The translations under genes and the position numbers were made by a program. Source: Paramecium pentaurelia (taxonomy: Eukaryota > Ciliophora > Oligohymenophorea > Peniculida > Parameciidae). Taken from it: 64,000 nt of DNA. Shown one piece after another: positions 36,469 through 48,620 of this stretch (position 1 is the stretch's first letter; the number at the start of each line of letters is the position of its first letter). A model generated the notes under the pieces. The model saw only the letters and a program-made list of their open reading frames with translations. It did not search any database and had not been told where the DNA came from. Location of the stretch: positions 80,098 to 144,097 of the forward strand of contig CAJJDO010000063.1 in NCBI GenBank assembly GCA_905183005.1. The letters are read 5' to 3'.

Positions 36469-39400
36469 TCATTGATAAAAATTCTCGTATTTCTTTAAAA
36501 TTTCATCAAATTCCACATAATTGAATTCAATACCCTAGTAAGCAAATCTATAAGAAATTATAATATTTAAATATTTACCTTTTACAAATGACTCTAAATT
36601 AATCATCAGTTAATGGCAATTTATGAAAATCCATTATAGATCTAAATCGAGTAAAAGTAATCTTTCCAGATTTAGTTTTATCCTATAATATTTAAATCAT
36701 ATATTACTTTATCTTGGAAGTGTGGTTTAAGTAAGATTCTGTGTTTTTTAACAACTTCCCCTAATCTTAACATTATAGTATGCAAAGCTTCCTCTTCTTC
36801 TTAAGTTAAGGCATCTCTAGGATCTAGGAAGGTTGGAATAACATGCACAGGAGGTTTCATCAATGGATCTTTATCTAATCCCTATGTTTAAATTATTAAA
36901 TATGAATTATTACAGATTTTGTAAATACAATTTCGACATCTTCTATAAATTTAGCATAATTGACTCTAATTGGATCCTCTGGTACAACATACATAGTTTC
37001 TAATAAATCTAAACTTTCTTGATCCAAATCAATTTTCATTTAACTCAATACTCCTCTAAATTTATTGGTAGGCATTAATCCTTTTCTTAATGGATCAAAA
37101 TCTTTAAAATAATCTCCTAATCTTAATCTTTTTATTTTAACAGCCACTTTAATTTATTCTAATAATACAGATGGTTATAACTAATTAAAATAATAATAAT
37201 TATTTACTTTTTCTTTTTCTTTTGGTTTGACTCCTACATAAGCTTGAGATGCTCCTGATTCAGTTTAAATTTCTAAGGGAGGTTGTGTATCATTTATAAA
37301 TTAAACATATCTAATATCTCCATCATCTTCAGCAGCATATATTTTAACAACTGCTTAGAATTCTTCATCAGATAAAATGAAATTAACAGTAGCTAAAGTT
37401 TATCTGAATTATTTAGGAGACACTTTATTTCTACCCAATTTATCCCAATCTTAGAAAAACTATTTAATATCTAATCTGGTAGCTTTACAGAAATATTAAA
37501 ATTTCTTTTTAACAACTTCAGCTACTTATCTATCTCTTTCTGTAATAGAGACTCTACCATAATTATATTATGTTGACATCATAGGTACTTCTTCAGAAGG
37601 ACTTACTTTTTCAAGATTTTTAGTAGTAAATACTTAATCAACTTAATCAGTGAAATCTTTCCAATATACAAAATTGGGTTTGTCTTTGCATCCAAAGTTT
37701 TGTAGAATCAATTAAAATTCAGCATCAGACAATAATATCTTAGCCATACTTAATCCTTTTCTTAATTAAGTAACTGTAATGGTTCCACTTCTTAATTTAT
37801 CAAAATCTCTTAGAAATTCTGCTATTCTTTATCTTTATTCTTTAACAATTCTTCTTAATTTAGCCATAAGATCTTCAAAATCATTAGGTTAATCATTTCT
37901 TATAAATGCTTAACTAACATTATCTGATTTAACATAATTTTTGAATGCATCAGCATGAGATCTACTGATAGCAACTCCTTCATCAGATTGATCAACAATT
38001 CTACAGAAATCATAATAATTGACTTCATTTAAATTAGCTTTATCAACAAATCTTTTTAATAATAAATTTAATGAAATAGGATCTGGGAATAAATTAAATT
38101 AATTTAAAATTCTTAAGAATTAATTAGTAGTGATATATCCTTATTTAGTCTTATCAAAATCTTCAAAGACTGGTTTCAAAAGAACTCGTTTATTTTGAAT
38201 GGCTTATTTATATTTCATCAATAATTCATCTAACTATATGGCTTCTTATTCAGTCATTTATAAATATCTTCTTCTAGCTGGTAATGTAGTTGAATCATCA
38301 ATTTAAGGAACTTATGCTTAAGGAGATTTATCAATTCCTTTAATAGTAAAAATCTTATCAACATCTTCACAAAATTGATTATAATCTACTTAACCATTAG
38401 GAATGCTGTCAATTTTATAGTGATTCAATAATATAGATATTTCCTTTTCAGTAACAGGAATATTTTGAATATGCAATATTCTAGCAAACTAACATGAATA
38501 ATCATAAAATACTTGAGATTCAGTAACCAATCCTTTTCTTAATGGATCAAAGTCTTTATAGAACTCTCTAATTCTAATTCTTTTCATTACTACATCTCCT
38601 TAAATCTTCTTTAACACTTATTCCAAAGTGTTGATATTATCTGTTAATTTTTTGGAAGTAAACAAAGTAGAAATCAAATCAAGTCCTTCTTTATCTTCAA
38701 TGAAATCATCATCAGGATGGACCTAGATTATTAAATATTAATACTTCTTTTGGATTATGCTTAATACCAGTGATAACTCCACTTAACATTTCTTGAACAT
38801 TATCAACATCATCACAGAATTTAACATAATTCACTTCCTTTGGATTACCATTATCAATATATTGTCTAATAAGTAATTACAAATATTGATCTTTAGGCAA
38901 TAACCCTAATTAATTCAAAACTCTAGAAAATTGATCAATTGTAATGTGAGAACAAGCAGTTCTATCAAAATCCTGGAATGGCTATTTCAAAAATATTCGT
39001 TTAGTTGCAATTTTCCTTTTTATTGCTAACATCAATCTCTTCACTGTTTCTTCCTCATCCTTATTAAAAATCTACGATTACTCTATAATTCATACTTATG
39101 GTGCCTAAAACACTTAAGCTTTAGCTTCACTATTCAAAAATTACTCTTCAAGTTTGTTACAGAATGTTGTATACTATACTAAACCATCATTAAGTTTATA
39201 TCTTCTTATTATTTCTTCAATTTCATCCCTAGTAAAGTGAAAATTTATCATTGATAAAGCAGAACGAAACTTATTGTTATTCATAAAATAATACCTTATC
39301 TTCTGTCACCCATCCCTTTCGTAGACGATCAAAATCTGTGAAGAATTCTCTCACTCTTATTTACTTTTTATACACTTCTTATTGTAATCTTGTCTCTATA

Positions 39401-39486
39401 TCCTATTGTACATAAGTTCCAACTAAACATTTAAATGAAAGCATTTTACTTATAGATTATCCTGCAGATACTAATGCTGTAGCCAT
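36469..39486 (-). CDS. Large protein of repeated EF-hand modules
   Basis: Roughly 950-980 residues built of tandem modules of about 110-130 residues. Each has a basic stretch, RIREFYKDFDPLRKGLVTE (an EF-hand loop with DFD..RKG), a second EF-hand-like helix pair, and a segment like VDYNQFCEDVDKIF. At least six modules can be counted. Many loops lack some calcium-binding positions. Several 20-30 nt introns are present. A further exon may start at 39603 (MSSQLRDLVLSNSEN) joined by a 21-nt intron; 39486 is taken as the conservative start. Probably a structural calcium-responsive protein of cilia or cortex; the family name is not certain. Confidence 0.8.
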
Positions 39487-40599
39487 CTTTCAGTTATCTT
39501 TTTTTACTATTTATTATATTTTATTTATTCCTAATTTCATAAAAACCATATACAATAAATTCTCACTATTAGATAAAACCAAATCTCTTAATTGTGAACT
39601 CATTAATAAACACTTACAATAAATAAATATTTTTAAAATAAAATATAATCCATCATAATCCCTTATCTGAAGTAGAAATTGATAATTAAGTCAATTTTCA
39701 GAGGAACTTAATAAAAGAATCATAAATTAAAGACTCAATTCCAATTAACCTCTTGTTATGAATAATTTACTATCCATTAAAAGCAAAAAGACATTAAATT
39801 TATAATAAATATTATCAAAAGTGAATCAATTAGAGTATTTACAATAAAATGTTGGTTAAAATGTCACCTCTCAAAAAGAACAATGAAAATCTTAAATATT
39901 AGATAAAATATCAATAAATATGATAAAATCAGAAAGTTTTTAAATCAATTCTAATTTTATATCAAGATTACTCTCAATCTTTCCAAAACCAAATTGATAT
40001 AAATAATTGAATTATCTACTTTCAACCTATAGACTAATAGATTATATAAAAATAAAAAATATTTCATAATATCAATTTAATAATTGTTACATACCAAAGA
40101 GCTTAGAATAAGTCTATTTTCTTTTAAATAATAAGTTTATATTTACTAATGTTGATAGTAAAGATCTAAATATATTTAGATTTAAGACAACTTATATAAT
40201 TCTTAACTAATCTAAAATTAAAGTAAAATCAAGAACTATGAAATAACAATAACATTTAAGAATGAATTACTCTAAATTAAAATACTTAAAATGCAAAAAT
40301 AAATCAAGATAATAGAAACAGAAGTTTTATATATAAGAATAGATTGTATCAAATACTAAATATTAATAATTGACTGATTTTTTTGATAATATTGTGAAGT
40401 TTTATTAAATTATAGTCTTACGATCTTTTGCTTATTATCATTGTTATATTTATCATTATTATTATTGATAAAGATAATAGAATATAGAAACAAGGAAAAT
40501 AGCAATAAGGTATGTACATTCAACTGTAATTTTACAAAATTGCTTATAATAGGATTTAGAGAGAGTGTGAATTTTAAAATCTATTCACTTATATTGAAT
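39487..40599. other. Long gap with coding-like fragments
   Basis: About 1.1 kb. On the + strand several fragments read like protein (NPLSEVEIDNQVNFQRNL near 39655, LQQILSKVNQLEYLQQN near 39800, SRLLSIFPKPN near 39980), but no set of splice sites joins them and no start is evident. This could be a degraded gene or an unresolved small gene. Confidence 0.3.
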
Positions 40600-41092
40600 T
40601 CATTTCTTTTTTTTTATTTAGGTAAATTTCTTTTTCCATTCATCTGAAAGTCTAGGACTCAATTTTATTTCTTAATTGACTTCTGATGTATATTTCACAA
40701 TTCTTTCTTCAAATATTTTGATTTCCTCATTTAATGTACTTTATGTTTTTGTCTCTTTAGATTACTTTTATAAACTTTTTCTATCCAATTAGTTTGGATT
40801 TTAGATTTCTTGTAATTATTGAAAATCATTAGTTTGTTTATTTGAAACATTCTACTTTTAAATGTTGTTATTGTAATTTTATGAAAATTGCTCTAATTAA
40901 TCTAAATTGAGTTCTTTCTTTCATTATTAATCAATATTTACTTCTTAATTTAAATACTTATTTGAATCCCTCAAGTTATCATTTTGAAATTGTTTCTGAG
41001 TCTCTCCAACTAAAATGACTATGAAAAGTACCTTCATAAGAAAGTATTTTAGGTTCAGCTACCACTATCAATTTAAATAATTGTACGATCAT
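40600..41092 (-). CDS. Hypothetical coiled-coil protein
   Basis: 148 residues after introns of 22 and 24 nt. Short hydrophobic start (MIVQLFKLIVVAEPKIL), then Gln/Asn-rich coiled coil (KELNLDQLEQFSQNY, LQEIQNPNQLDRKSLQ) and a Lys-rich end (LSDEWKKKFTQIKKK). No family recognised. Confidence 0.5.
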
Positions 41093-41284
41093 TATGCTCT
41101 TAGATTGGTGGCATAATCTTTTATTTCTCTTTTTAGTTTTATCTCTTGGTTGACATAAATTAAGTTATTATTTATTATTAATATATTGATGATCGATCAA
41201 ATATACTTAAATTACATTATAATTATTATTCAATAATAAAAGATTAGATGAATTTATATTATTTATGAATATATCATATAAAAT

Positions 41285-41743
41285 ATGGACAATAAAGAGA
41301 ATCAGATTGATTTTATTCAAAAATATTAAATTAATTTTTATATGATTACAAGTCGATCATAAAAAAGACTACTAAACTTTAGTCCACTCCCTATTGCAAA
41401 ATCAGAGACCTTTTTGAAAGATATATCTCGATTAGATGAATAAATATCATTTTTCAATTCCTACTTAGAAAAATAGAAAACATAAAAAATGAAAAGAAAA
41501 GGCCCTTTTCAATGTTGTACTCCATTAAGAATTTAAGCTACAAAATTGAATCTCAGTTTTAATAAAACAACTCCATATAAAACATAACGAAGTAGAAAAA
41601 TAATTGGAAATGAAAAACATCACCTAATTAATGGAACAATTTCTAAATAAAATGAAGAAAAATAAAGAAATACTAAAAATTCAATTTCAAGATGGGAAGA
41701 ACATTTAGATTAAAATGAATCCTACTTTTTATATCATTTTTGA
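41285..41743 (+). CDS. Hypothetical basic protein
   Basis: 152 residues without introns. Starts MDNKENQIDFIQKYQINF; basic, Ser/Lys/Gln-rich throughout (SRSQKRLLNFSPLPI, KRKGPFQCCTPLRI, SISRWEEHLDQNE). Probably disordered. No family recognised; the protein-like composition and intact frame are the support. Confidence 0.5.
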
Positions 41744-42034
41744 TACTATTATTATATATAAACAATTAGGTGATGTACATTAACTTAGTTCATTATATTA
41801 ATCATTAAATAACTATATTATTAAAGAAGTTCTAATTTAAATCTTGAATAAACAATTAAGTAAATATTTTAATCATGTCTAATAAATGATCATTATACTT
41901 TAAATCAATTTATACTAATTTGGATAAATTGAATTTTCCTTCTTATTTTAATGAATATCTAATTTGTCCTTAGAATCTATTAGATAACTGTTTTAATCTA
42001 TCTAAAAATATATATAATCAAAAGAAAAATAAAA

Positions 42035-44088
42035 TCACTTAAGTTTTATATCTCTTTTTTTTAATACAATTATTTAAGGTTTATCTTCTTAAGTTCTTGA
42101 CTTTACTTATTATCTTACTTCATCCATATCTTTACAATCTTCATCAGAGCTATCCTCTTCCTTATATACAAACTTTATGTTGCCTTCTACTTACTCAGTT
42201 ATTTCCTGAGATATATAACTCTAAATTATTAAATTTTTAAACCTTTGGATTCAAACATATAAAATCTTCAACCTTATTATATCTAGGATTTGTGTTAATA
42301 GATTCTTCATTTAAAAATTCTTATGTTTTTGACAACACTGTAAGCATTCTTTCCAAACGTAATTAAATAGTTGAAGCTGTTGCTACTAAAGAAGTTCTTT
42401 TAATTTCAATATTTTTAGGTTTGGTTCCTTTACCAGTTAATTGATACATGATTCTGGATAAAGACATTGTAACTTCGTTTATTGATTTTTCAACTTTTTT
42501 GACTTATTTCTCTTTTTCTGATAACAAATCTTATTATTTAGTAACATCTCTTTCTAATACATCCAAATTTATCTGTGTATCTAAAATTGAATTCTCTTAT
42601 TCATATTTCAATTTTTTAATATCTGCTATTAATTCATCATTTTATCTTTCATATTTTTCAATTTCTTTTCCTACTTATTCTTGAATATTTTTTAATTCTT
42701 ATTAATCTAAATCCATATTTAATTTAAATTTCTTCATTATTTCTTAATTGGAAATACTTGTAACAACTCTTAATTTTTGGAACATTTATTTCTAATTAGA
42801 AAATAACAAAAAAAAGTACTTTTTTCTCTCATATTTTATATCCTATTTTTGTTTATTAATATTTTAAGTCGCATTTTCTAATGCCAATTTAGCTTTATCT
42901 TTTTATTCACCCCTCTTCCTCTTTTCATTATCTTCCTTAATTGCTATTATTTTCTTTTCACCTTACTATACAATTTCTAATGCTTATTCATCTCCACATT
43001 TAGAAAGTTCATCCTCCAAAATCTCCTCTAACATAGGATCAAATCTCCCTCTTAGACTAGCTCCAAAAAAATTCTGTTAACTCTAAAACTCATTTCTATA
43101 CTTTGCAACTATTTTTGATAAAGATTCTAATTGCTTCTTTCTACTCATCATACTTTAAGAAGAGGCTTCATATTATTAATATTTGATTTTTAAACCATCA
43201 TAGGTAATTTAACATTATTTTTACACTTCCAATAATAATTTCCCTTCATTATCAAATATAAAATACTTCTTTTTAAGTACATGTCTCTCAATTTAGCTAT
43301 TTCATATGATTATTTAGCCATTTTTTCTTCTTAGATTTATTCTTTCTCCAATAATTACTCTATTGTCTCCTTAACAGTATCCTCATTTTACAATACTAAA
43401 TCATTTAATAATTCATCAAGTCTTCTACTCTTTATAATCATCTACTTAATTTCATACAATAATCTATCTTTATATAATCTTTATTTATTTATCTGTTCTT
43501 CCTTTTTTTCCAGTTCATTTTAAATTTTTGGTCTGGATTCTAAGTCATGCAATGCAGTAACAATTCTTTTATTATGTAAATCCTGTAAACTTTTTTATTA
43601 TTCATTTGCCACATGAACATATAAGTCTTTATAATGATTTTGTACAATATCCTCATATTCCTTTTTGATCTCCTCTATCTATTGTTATTATAATTCTTAT
43701 ATTGGTTTAGGTTTTTGAATCTTATCTTTCTCCTTTTTACCAAGAGCTAAGGTCAAAATACAAGATACGTAAATATTTTGTTGTTGCTTATTGTAATGCA
43801 TCTCGAAACAAATCTATTTTTTTTGCTTTCTGAATTGCCTTTGGAGATTATTATTGTATTTATAAAGTCTACTTTAAGTTTGAACTTTTCACTGCATTCT
43901 AATTGTTATTTAATTGAGGTAGTTTTGAATTTGAGGTTTATGTTTTTTGTTGCAACTGCTTTATATACATTTCTTACATCCTTTTAAGGCTTATTTATAG
44001 GTTATTCTGGCTGCTTACTAACATTAATTTTGGGTTATAAAAACTGGACAGGCGCTGTTAAATCAAATGTAGAACCACCTCCGTCCAT
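42035..44088 (-). CDS. Long coiled-coil protein, probably axonemal or basal body
   Basis: 646 residues after introns of 34, 22, 20 and 37 nt, which give an exact frame. The first 120 residues are non-helical and basic (MDGGGSTFDLTAPVQFL, DVRNVYKAVATKNIN); the rest is nearly continuous coiled coil (IQELQQQQIEEIKKEYEDI, LNMDLDQQELKNIQEQ), ending in an acidic tail (YKEEDSSDEDCKDMDE). The layout resembles CCDC-type ciliary proteins, but which one cannot be told. Confidence 0.7.
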
Positions 44089-44197
44089 TTTTTATAAAAT
44101 ATAATATTCTAAAGAATTTAATATATTCATCCTTACTCCTACTCTTTAAACTTATAAAGCTAATTATATGACATATTTTTTAGTATAAAATCTTAAA

Positions 44198-44764
44198 TCA
44201 ATTCTATCTTTCCAAATAGGCATCAAAAAGCTGATCCACTGTCTTAGTTTTATTTAGCATACGTTTACTCTTTAATATGATGGGAATACAATAATTCTAT
44301 TAGTTTTTAAATCTTTTGTAGTTTTTAATCTTTTATGGTAGCTTAATTTTTACTCTTCAATATATCATCCTTTTGAGATATTGTTGATGGCCTATCGTCT
44401 TTTTCAGTTTGGTTCTTTTCAAATAAAAAAGATCATATTTTAACAAAAATATAATTACCATGTAATTGTCAAACTAAAATACATCATTATATATTCCTAT
44501 TTAAATTCATTAATTACTTTATTTATCGTTCAAATTCTTTTTCTAACTAAAAATCCATTATTTAATAATATACTTCTAACACCAAATCTTTATATGATTA
44601 TAATGCCATCATTTCTTCAAACTCATTTCCCCTTAATATGATATCCAATCTACATGTGAATTTGATTATTCTATTGATACAAAACCAAGTATTTTATAAA
44701 AAGAATAATTTTTTTTGTTTGGAAAGTAATTATTTCTTATTGTATTTATTTTATATAAATCCAT
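44198..44764 (-). CDS. Hypothetical coiled-coil protein, model uncertain
   Basis: Coding-like pieces in order: MDLYKINTIRNNYFPNKK, FEEMMALQSYKDLVLEV, QLEKEFERQIKQLMNLN, then RPSTISQKDDILKSKN, DQKLQKIQKLIELFKRM and KTVDQLFDAYLERQN to TGA. Introns of 32 and 22 nt join most of it. The join near 44430-44490 needs an intron longer than 40 nt or an error. Could be two small genes. Confidence 0.4.
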
Positions 44765-46369
44765 TATAAACTAATCACTGATCTATTTTTTCAATTAAAT
44801 TTTTTTTGGAGCCTTCTTTATTAAAATTGATATCTTACAATAATAACTTATTTATTTGATAAACTATTCTTAATATCACATAAAATCAACAATCTTTGTA
44901 TTTATCACTATAACACATTAATTTATTATGGTTAATCGCAACCAACACTTTCTTTAACTCATACTTTTATGGTTATGTTACTTTTGTGAATAAAAAATCA
45001 TCTAATTATTTAAATTAAACAATATATTTTACAAGTACATTTTAGTTGAGTAAGCTCATATCATATGAAGTCAATTAAAGTTTTTTTTACATCTTTGATA
45101 GCAAAATTTATGTGGATTAAGATGAATTTAAAATTTAATTTAATTCAAAATCACTTATAGTGTGAATCAATCCTAAAGTTGATTTGGGTAAATATTTTAG
45201 ATAGTAACACTTACTTCAGATAATGTTTGATTTTTAAGAAATCTAATGAGTTTATTTTTTGTAATCAAACTTTATCTTTATTAATTTATTATTAAGAGAA
45301 TTATAAAGAATGTAAGAAAATTCTATTTTTATTAATTGAGATTTATTGCATAATCAAGTTTGAGTTATTTGAAGATAATAAAAGGAGATGAAGAAAAATA
45401 ATACATTTCAACATATTATAAATAAGAATGGTGTGGAAAATTAATAGTAGAGATAATTAAATAAGTTAATTTATTACATTAATATTAAGTAGAATATTTA
45501 CATAGAAAGTTCATTAATAATAATTAATTAATATGATTTGTATGTATAAAATATGATTAAAAATATTAGCTTTCTAGTTTGTAATTTGTATCAAATTTGT
45601 ATTTTTACTTTGATCTTAATACATGTTTTATGCTTAAAGAAAAATCAGAAGATTAAGACATAACTATGGTCATTTTATTTTTTATTCTATTTCTCAATCT
45701 TTATAATAGATTATAGTTTATACATTATTGGTCACTTATTTTGTTTAATCAGTTTTATTAAGTAGAAGATTCTTTCAAATAATATTATGTTATTAATCAG
45801 AGAAACTTTTATATCATATGGTATCAATTTTAATTGAATATATTATTTGCAGACAACCTATATTTTTAAATATATCCAAGAAATTCTAATCATACAATAT
45901 AAAAATTAATAAAGGAATAATTATTGTAACATTAATTTCTTATGATGATTGTGTTGGTTTTCGATTATTTAGATGTTAGGAATTAAAAATAAATTGACTA
46001 ATATATTGTAAAAGATTGCGACTTAAAAATCACAAAATGTAATTGCAAAATTTTTGGTGTATCTAATATTCAGATAATAATTTTTTTTATTTTAAAGTTT
46101 TTAAAGTATCCTCCAGAGATATTCTAAACACAAATATATGAGACCTTAATTATTTGATTAAAGAAATATTTAGTCATTTGTTACAAATTACTTTTATAAT
46201 GATAAAAGATAAAGATTTTTTTGTCATTTTATTTAAGTTATAACTACCTTATTGATCAAAAATATCCTATTATATTAACCAATAATCTATAGACATGTTA
46301 AATATAGTATTGCATTAAAGACATTTAGATAAAAATAAAAAGGAAAGGGAGTAGAAATATATAAGCCTT
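44765..46369. other. Gene-poor 1.6-kb stretch
   Basis: The longest stretch without a recognisable gene. Several frames stay open for more than 100 codons because only TGA stops, for example + strand from 45623, but the translations are Ile/Phe/Asn/Lys-rich and shift character between frames, as in non-coding AT-rich DNA. Nothing is claimed. Confidence 0.4.
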
Positions 46370-46571
46370 ATGACAATAAGGAATGAAAAAACACAATTAA
46401 TTAAAGATGGATGGTAGTAAGAATTTTGACTAATATATGAGGAGGAATTTATATATTTTTGGGAATCTTTTTGCCAAAATTGGTTTGCATTGCTATTGTA
46501 TTGTATATAATAATTTTACTTTTAGTAATAGAATTGAATAGTATAAATTTGAAATACCCATTAATGAATGA
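46370..46571 (+). CDS. Possible small protein
   Basis: 58 residues with a 25-nt GTAAG...GAG intron. Starts MTIRNEKTQLIKDGW, then YIFGNLFAKIGLHCYCIVY and RIEQYKFEIPINE. The splice-joined reading is more protein-like than either flank, but support is thin. Confidence 0.3.
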
Positions 46572-47125
46572 CTAATAATCTCATTAATCTATCTTAAATA
46601 TATTAATAGTGAATAATACCATTTAAAAAAAAATCTATTATAAGAAATATTTAATTAGTAAAGTGATTATTTGATAGCTGAAAATCAATAGCAACATTTT
46701 GATATTATAAAACAAGATTGCATAACAATGTTAATCCTTAACAAAAAAAAAAAAGAGTAAATAGTAAAGCATTAGGAGGAAAGGAGAAATAAGTTGATTA
46801 AGTTTATTATATTTTTGAAACTTTCCAATAGAAAAAAAAATACTTATTGATGACCTTTTGTAAATTACAAAAAATTAGAATAAGTAGAATTATTTTGAAA
46901 ATGCTTATTGAAAATATTGAGATCAAAAATTTGACAAAGTTATAGAAATCATTAATATATAAATTCTGATAGTTATTTTGCTCAATAAATTATATATTAT
47001 TACATTTAAAGAATATATGCTTGATATTTGAATCATCAAAATAAAAGAATTTTTTTATTAGATAAGTCTAGTGCATATTAAATCAAGATTTTAATATATT
47101 TTTAATTTTTAAATATAATAGAAAT
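46572..47125. other. Intergenic region
   Basis: About 550 bp with A-runs; no coding frame of protein-like character. Confidence 0.4.
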
Positions 47126-48042
47126 ATGATGGATGTTAATCTGGATATTGAGATATTTGATCCAAGTTGTAATACTACTCTAGTCATAGATGAAACAGTG
47201 AATATATTAGAACTAATAGATTATATTCAATAAACATTTTAAGAGTATAGACTAATATATGTTTAAGTAAATTCTAAGGAGTGGATACTAAAACTATCTC
47301 GATAAGGATTGGAGGCACAAATGAGATAATACAACCAACTTCAAGATCTCTTCGAGATGTACTCAGAGAATAAAAAAAAGCCAAACTCTTTCTTCAAAAA
47401 GGTCAGATGTCAAGTCCGAGTGTTCAATTCTAACAATCTATGAGCCAAAGATAATTTAATCAACAATAACCTACAGATTAGTTTGCCAATCAAACAAGAA
47501 ATACTCCTTAAGTTCCTTAAGCTTAAACCTACATTAATTAGACTTAATAATAATAAAATAGCCCAATTGGACGAACCATGTATTATTATATATAAATTAT
47601 TAGTCAAGTGATTGTTAAAAATGGAGTGCAATAAATATAAGTTTAATTGGATGATAATGTTACAATCATAGATGTTATTTAGCACTTTTAAGAACATATG
47701 CACATAGATTTAAAGTATATTTTATAATTTAATACAAAGACAATACCATCTATTTTATGGTCAAGTTAATTTATCATTGCAGAACTAAAATATGACCCTT
47801 AAATAATTGGGAATGTCGAATACAAGTTAATTGGAATGGAAACTTATAAGCTAAATTAATTAAAGAGTATCATTGTATATCTATAGTTTTATTTAAGGCC
47901 TCCTAATATGGTTAATTAAAATATTCCTTTAGGATAAAATTTTGCAGGACAAACACAATATAATCCATAAAACATTACTTAATAAACTAACGCTGGATAA
48001 TTATAACATTAATAATCATAACAATACTAATAATTATAATTC

Positions 48043-48079
<37 letters not shown>

Positions 48080-48543
48080 TATTATTATTATAATAACAAT
48101 AATAATTATTATACTAATAATAATAGTAATAGCAATAGTAATAATAATAATATGTATAATAATAAAATCTTGGAAATTAATAAAAATAAGGCTAAATTGG
48201 TTAATAGTTGGGAAATTAGTAATAAACTTCATCATAATAAGTTTAAAAGACAGGAAAGTAAATAAATATTAACTTTGAAATTTTGGATGGAAGCCTTAAG
48301 CGACAATTTTCAACAATTGCTAATACTAGTATCAGCCTATCGGAACTATTGGATGCAGTTTATCAATATTTAGGAGTTTCAAAGTAATAATTTATTATTA
48401 CAGATAGAGATGTAGCTTCAGTTGACCTTTATATAGGTAATTAAGCATTTGGAGGGCCAAAACTTGATAATAGTTTGGAGTAATTGCAATTAACGAAAGA
48501 CAATTAGACCCTTTAAGTTAAAGTAAGATGGATTGGAGGATGA
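47126..48543 (+). CDS. Gln-rich protein with three ubiquitin-like modules
   Basis: 463 residues after one 26-nt intron (GTGGA...TAAG). Three related modules of about 70 residues share a strand-helix-strand pattern: VIDETVNILELIDYIQQTF, VQLDDNVTIIDVIQHFQEH and ANTSISLSELLDAVYQYLG, each followed by a strand and a late LQ.L turn, as in beta-grasp ubiquitin-like folds. Gln-rich linkers separate them; the second contains a polyglutamine tract written as TAA. The protein ends KVRWIGG, a Gly-Gly end that in ubiquitin-like modifiers is the conjugation site, but here more likely coincidence. The fold call is from pattern only. Confidence 0.65.
48043..48168 (+). repeat. TAA triplet repeat coding for polyglutamine
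   Basis: Eleven consecutive TAA codons, four TTA (Leu), then more TAA/TAG/CAA, all in frame inside the gene 47126-48543. In other frames the same DNA gives poly-Asn or poly-Ile ORFs, which are shadows. Confidence 0.85.
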
Positions 48544-48620
48544 TAAATTAAGGTTTAAATATTTCTTAAATATCAATATATATTAATATTTAACAATAAT
48601 TATAACATATATAAATAGCT

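Noticed and set aside
45623..46340. Long + strand open frames resembling membrane proteins
   Set aside because: With one stop codon and very AT-rich DNA such frames arise by chance; composition is background-like, with no splice-supported continuity.
47950..48180. CRISPR-like or satellite array
   Set aside because: Simple triplet repeat with no spacers, and this is a eukaryotic nuclear genome.
47942..48265. Asn-rich ORF (+) and Ile-rich ORF (-)
   Set aside because: Shadows of the TAA run inside the gene 47126-48543, whose frame is supported by ubiquitin-like modules on both sides.
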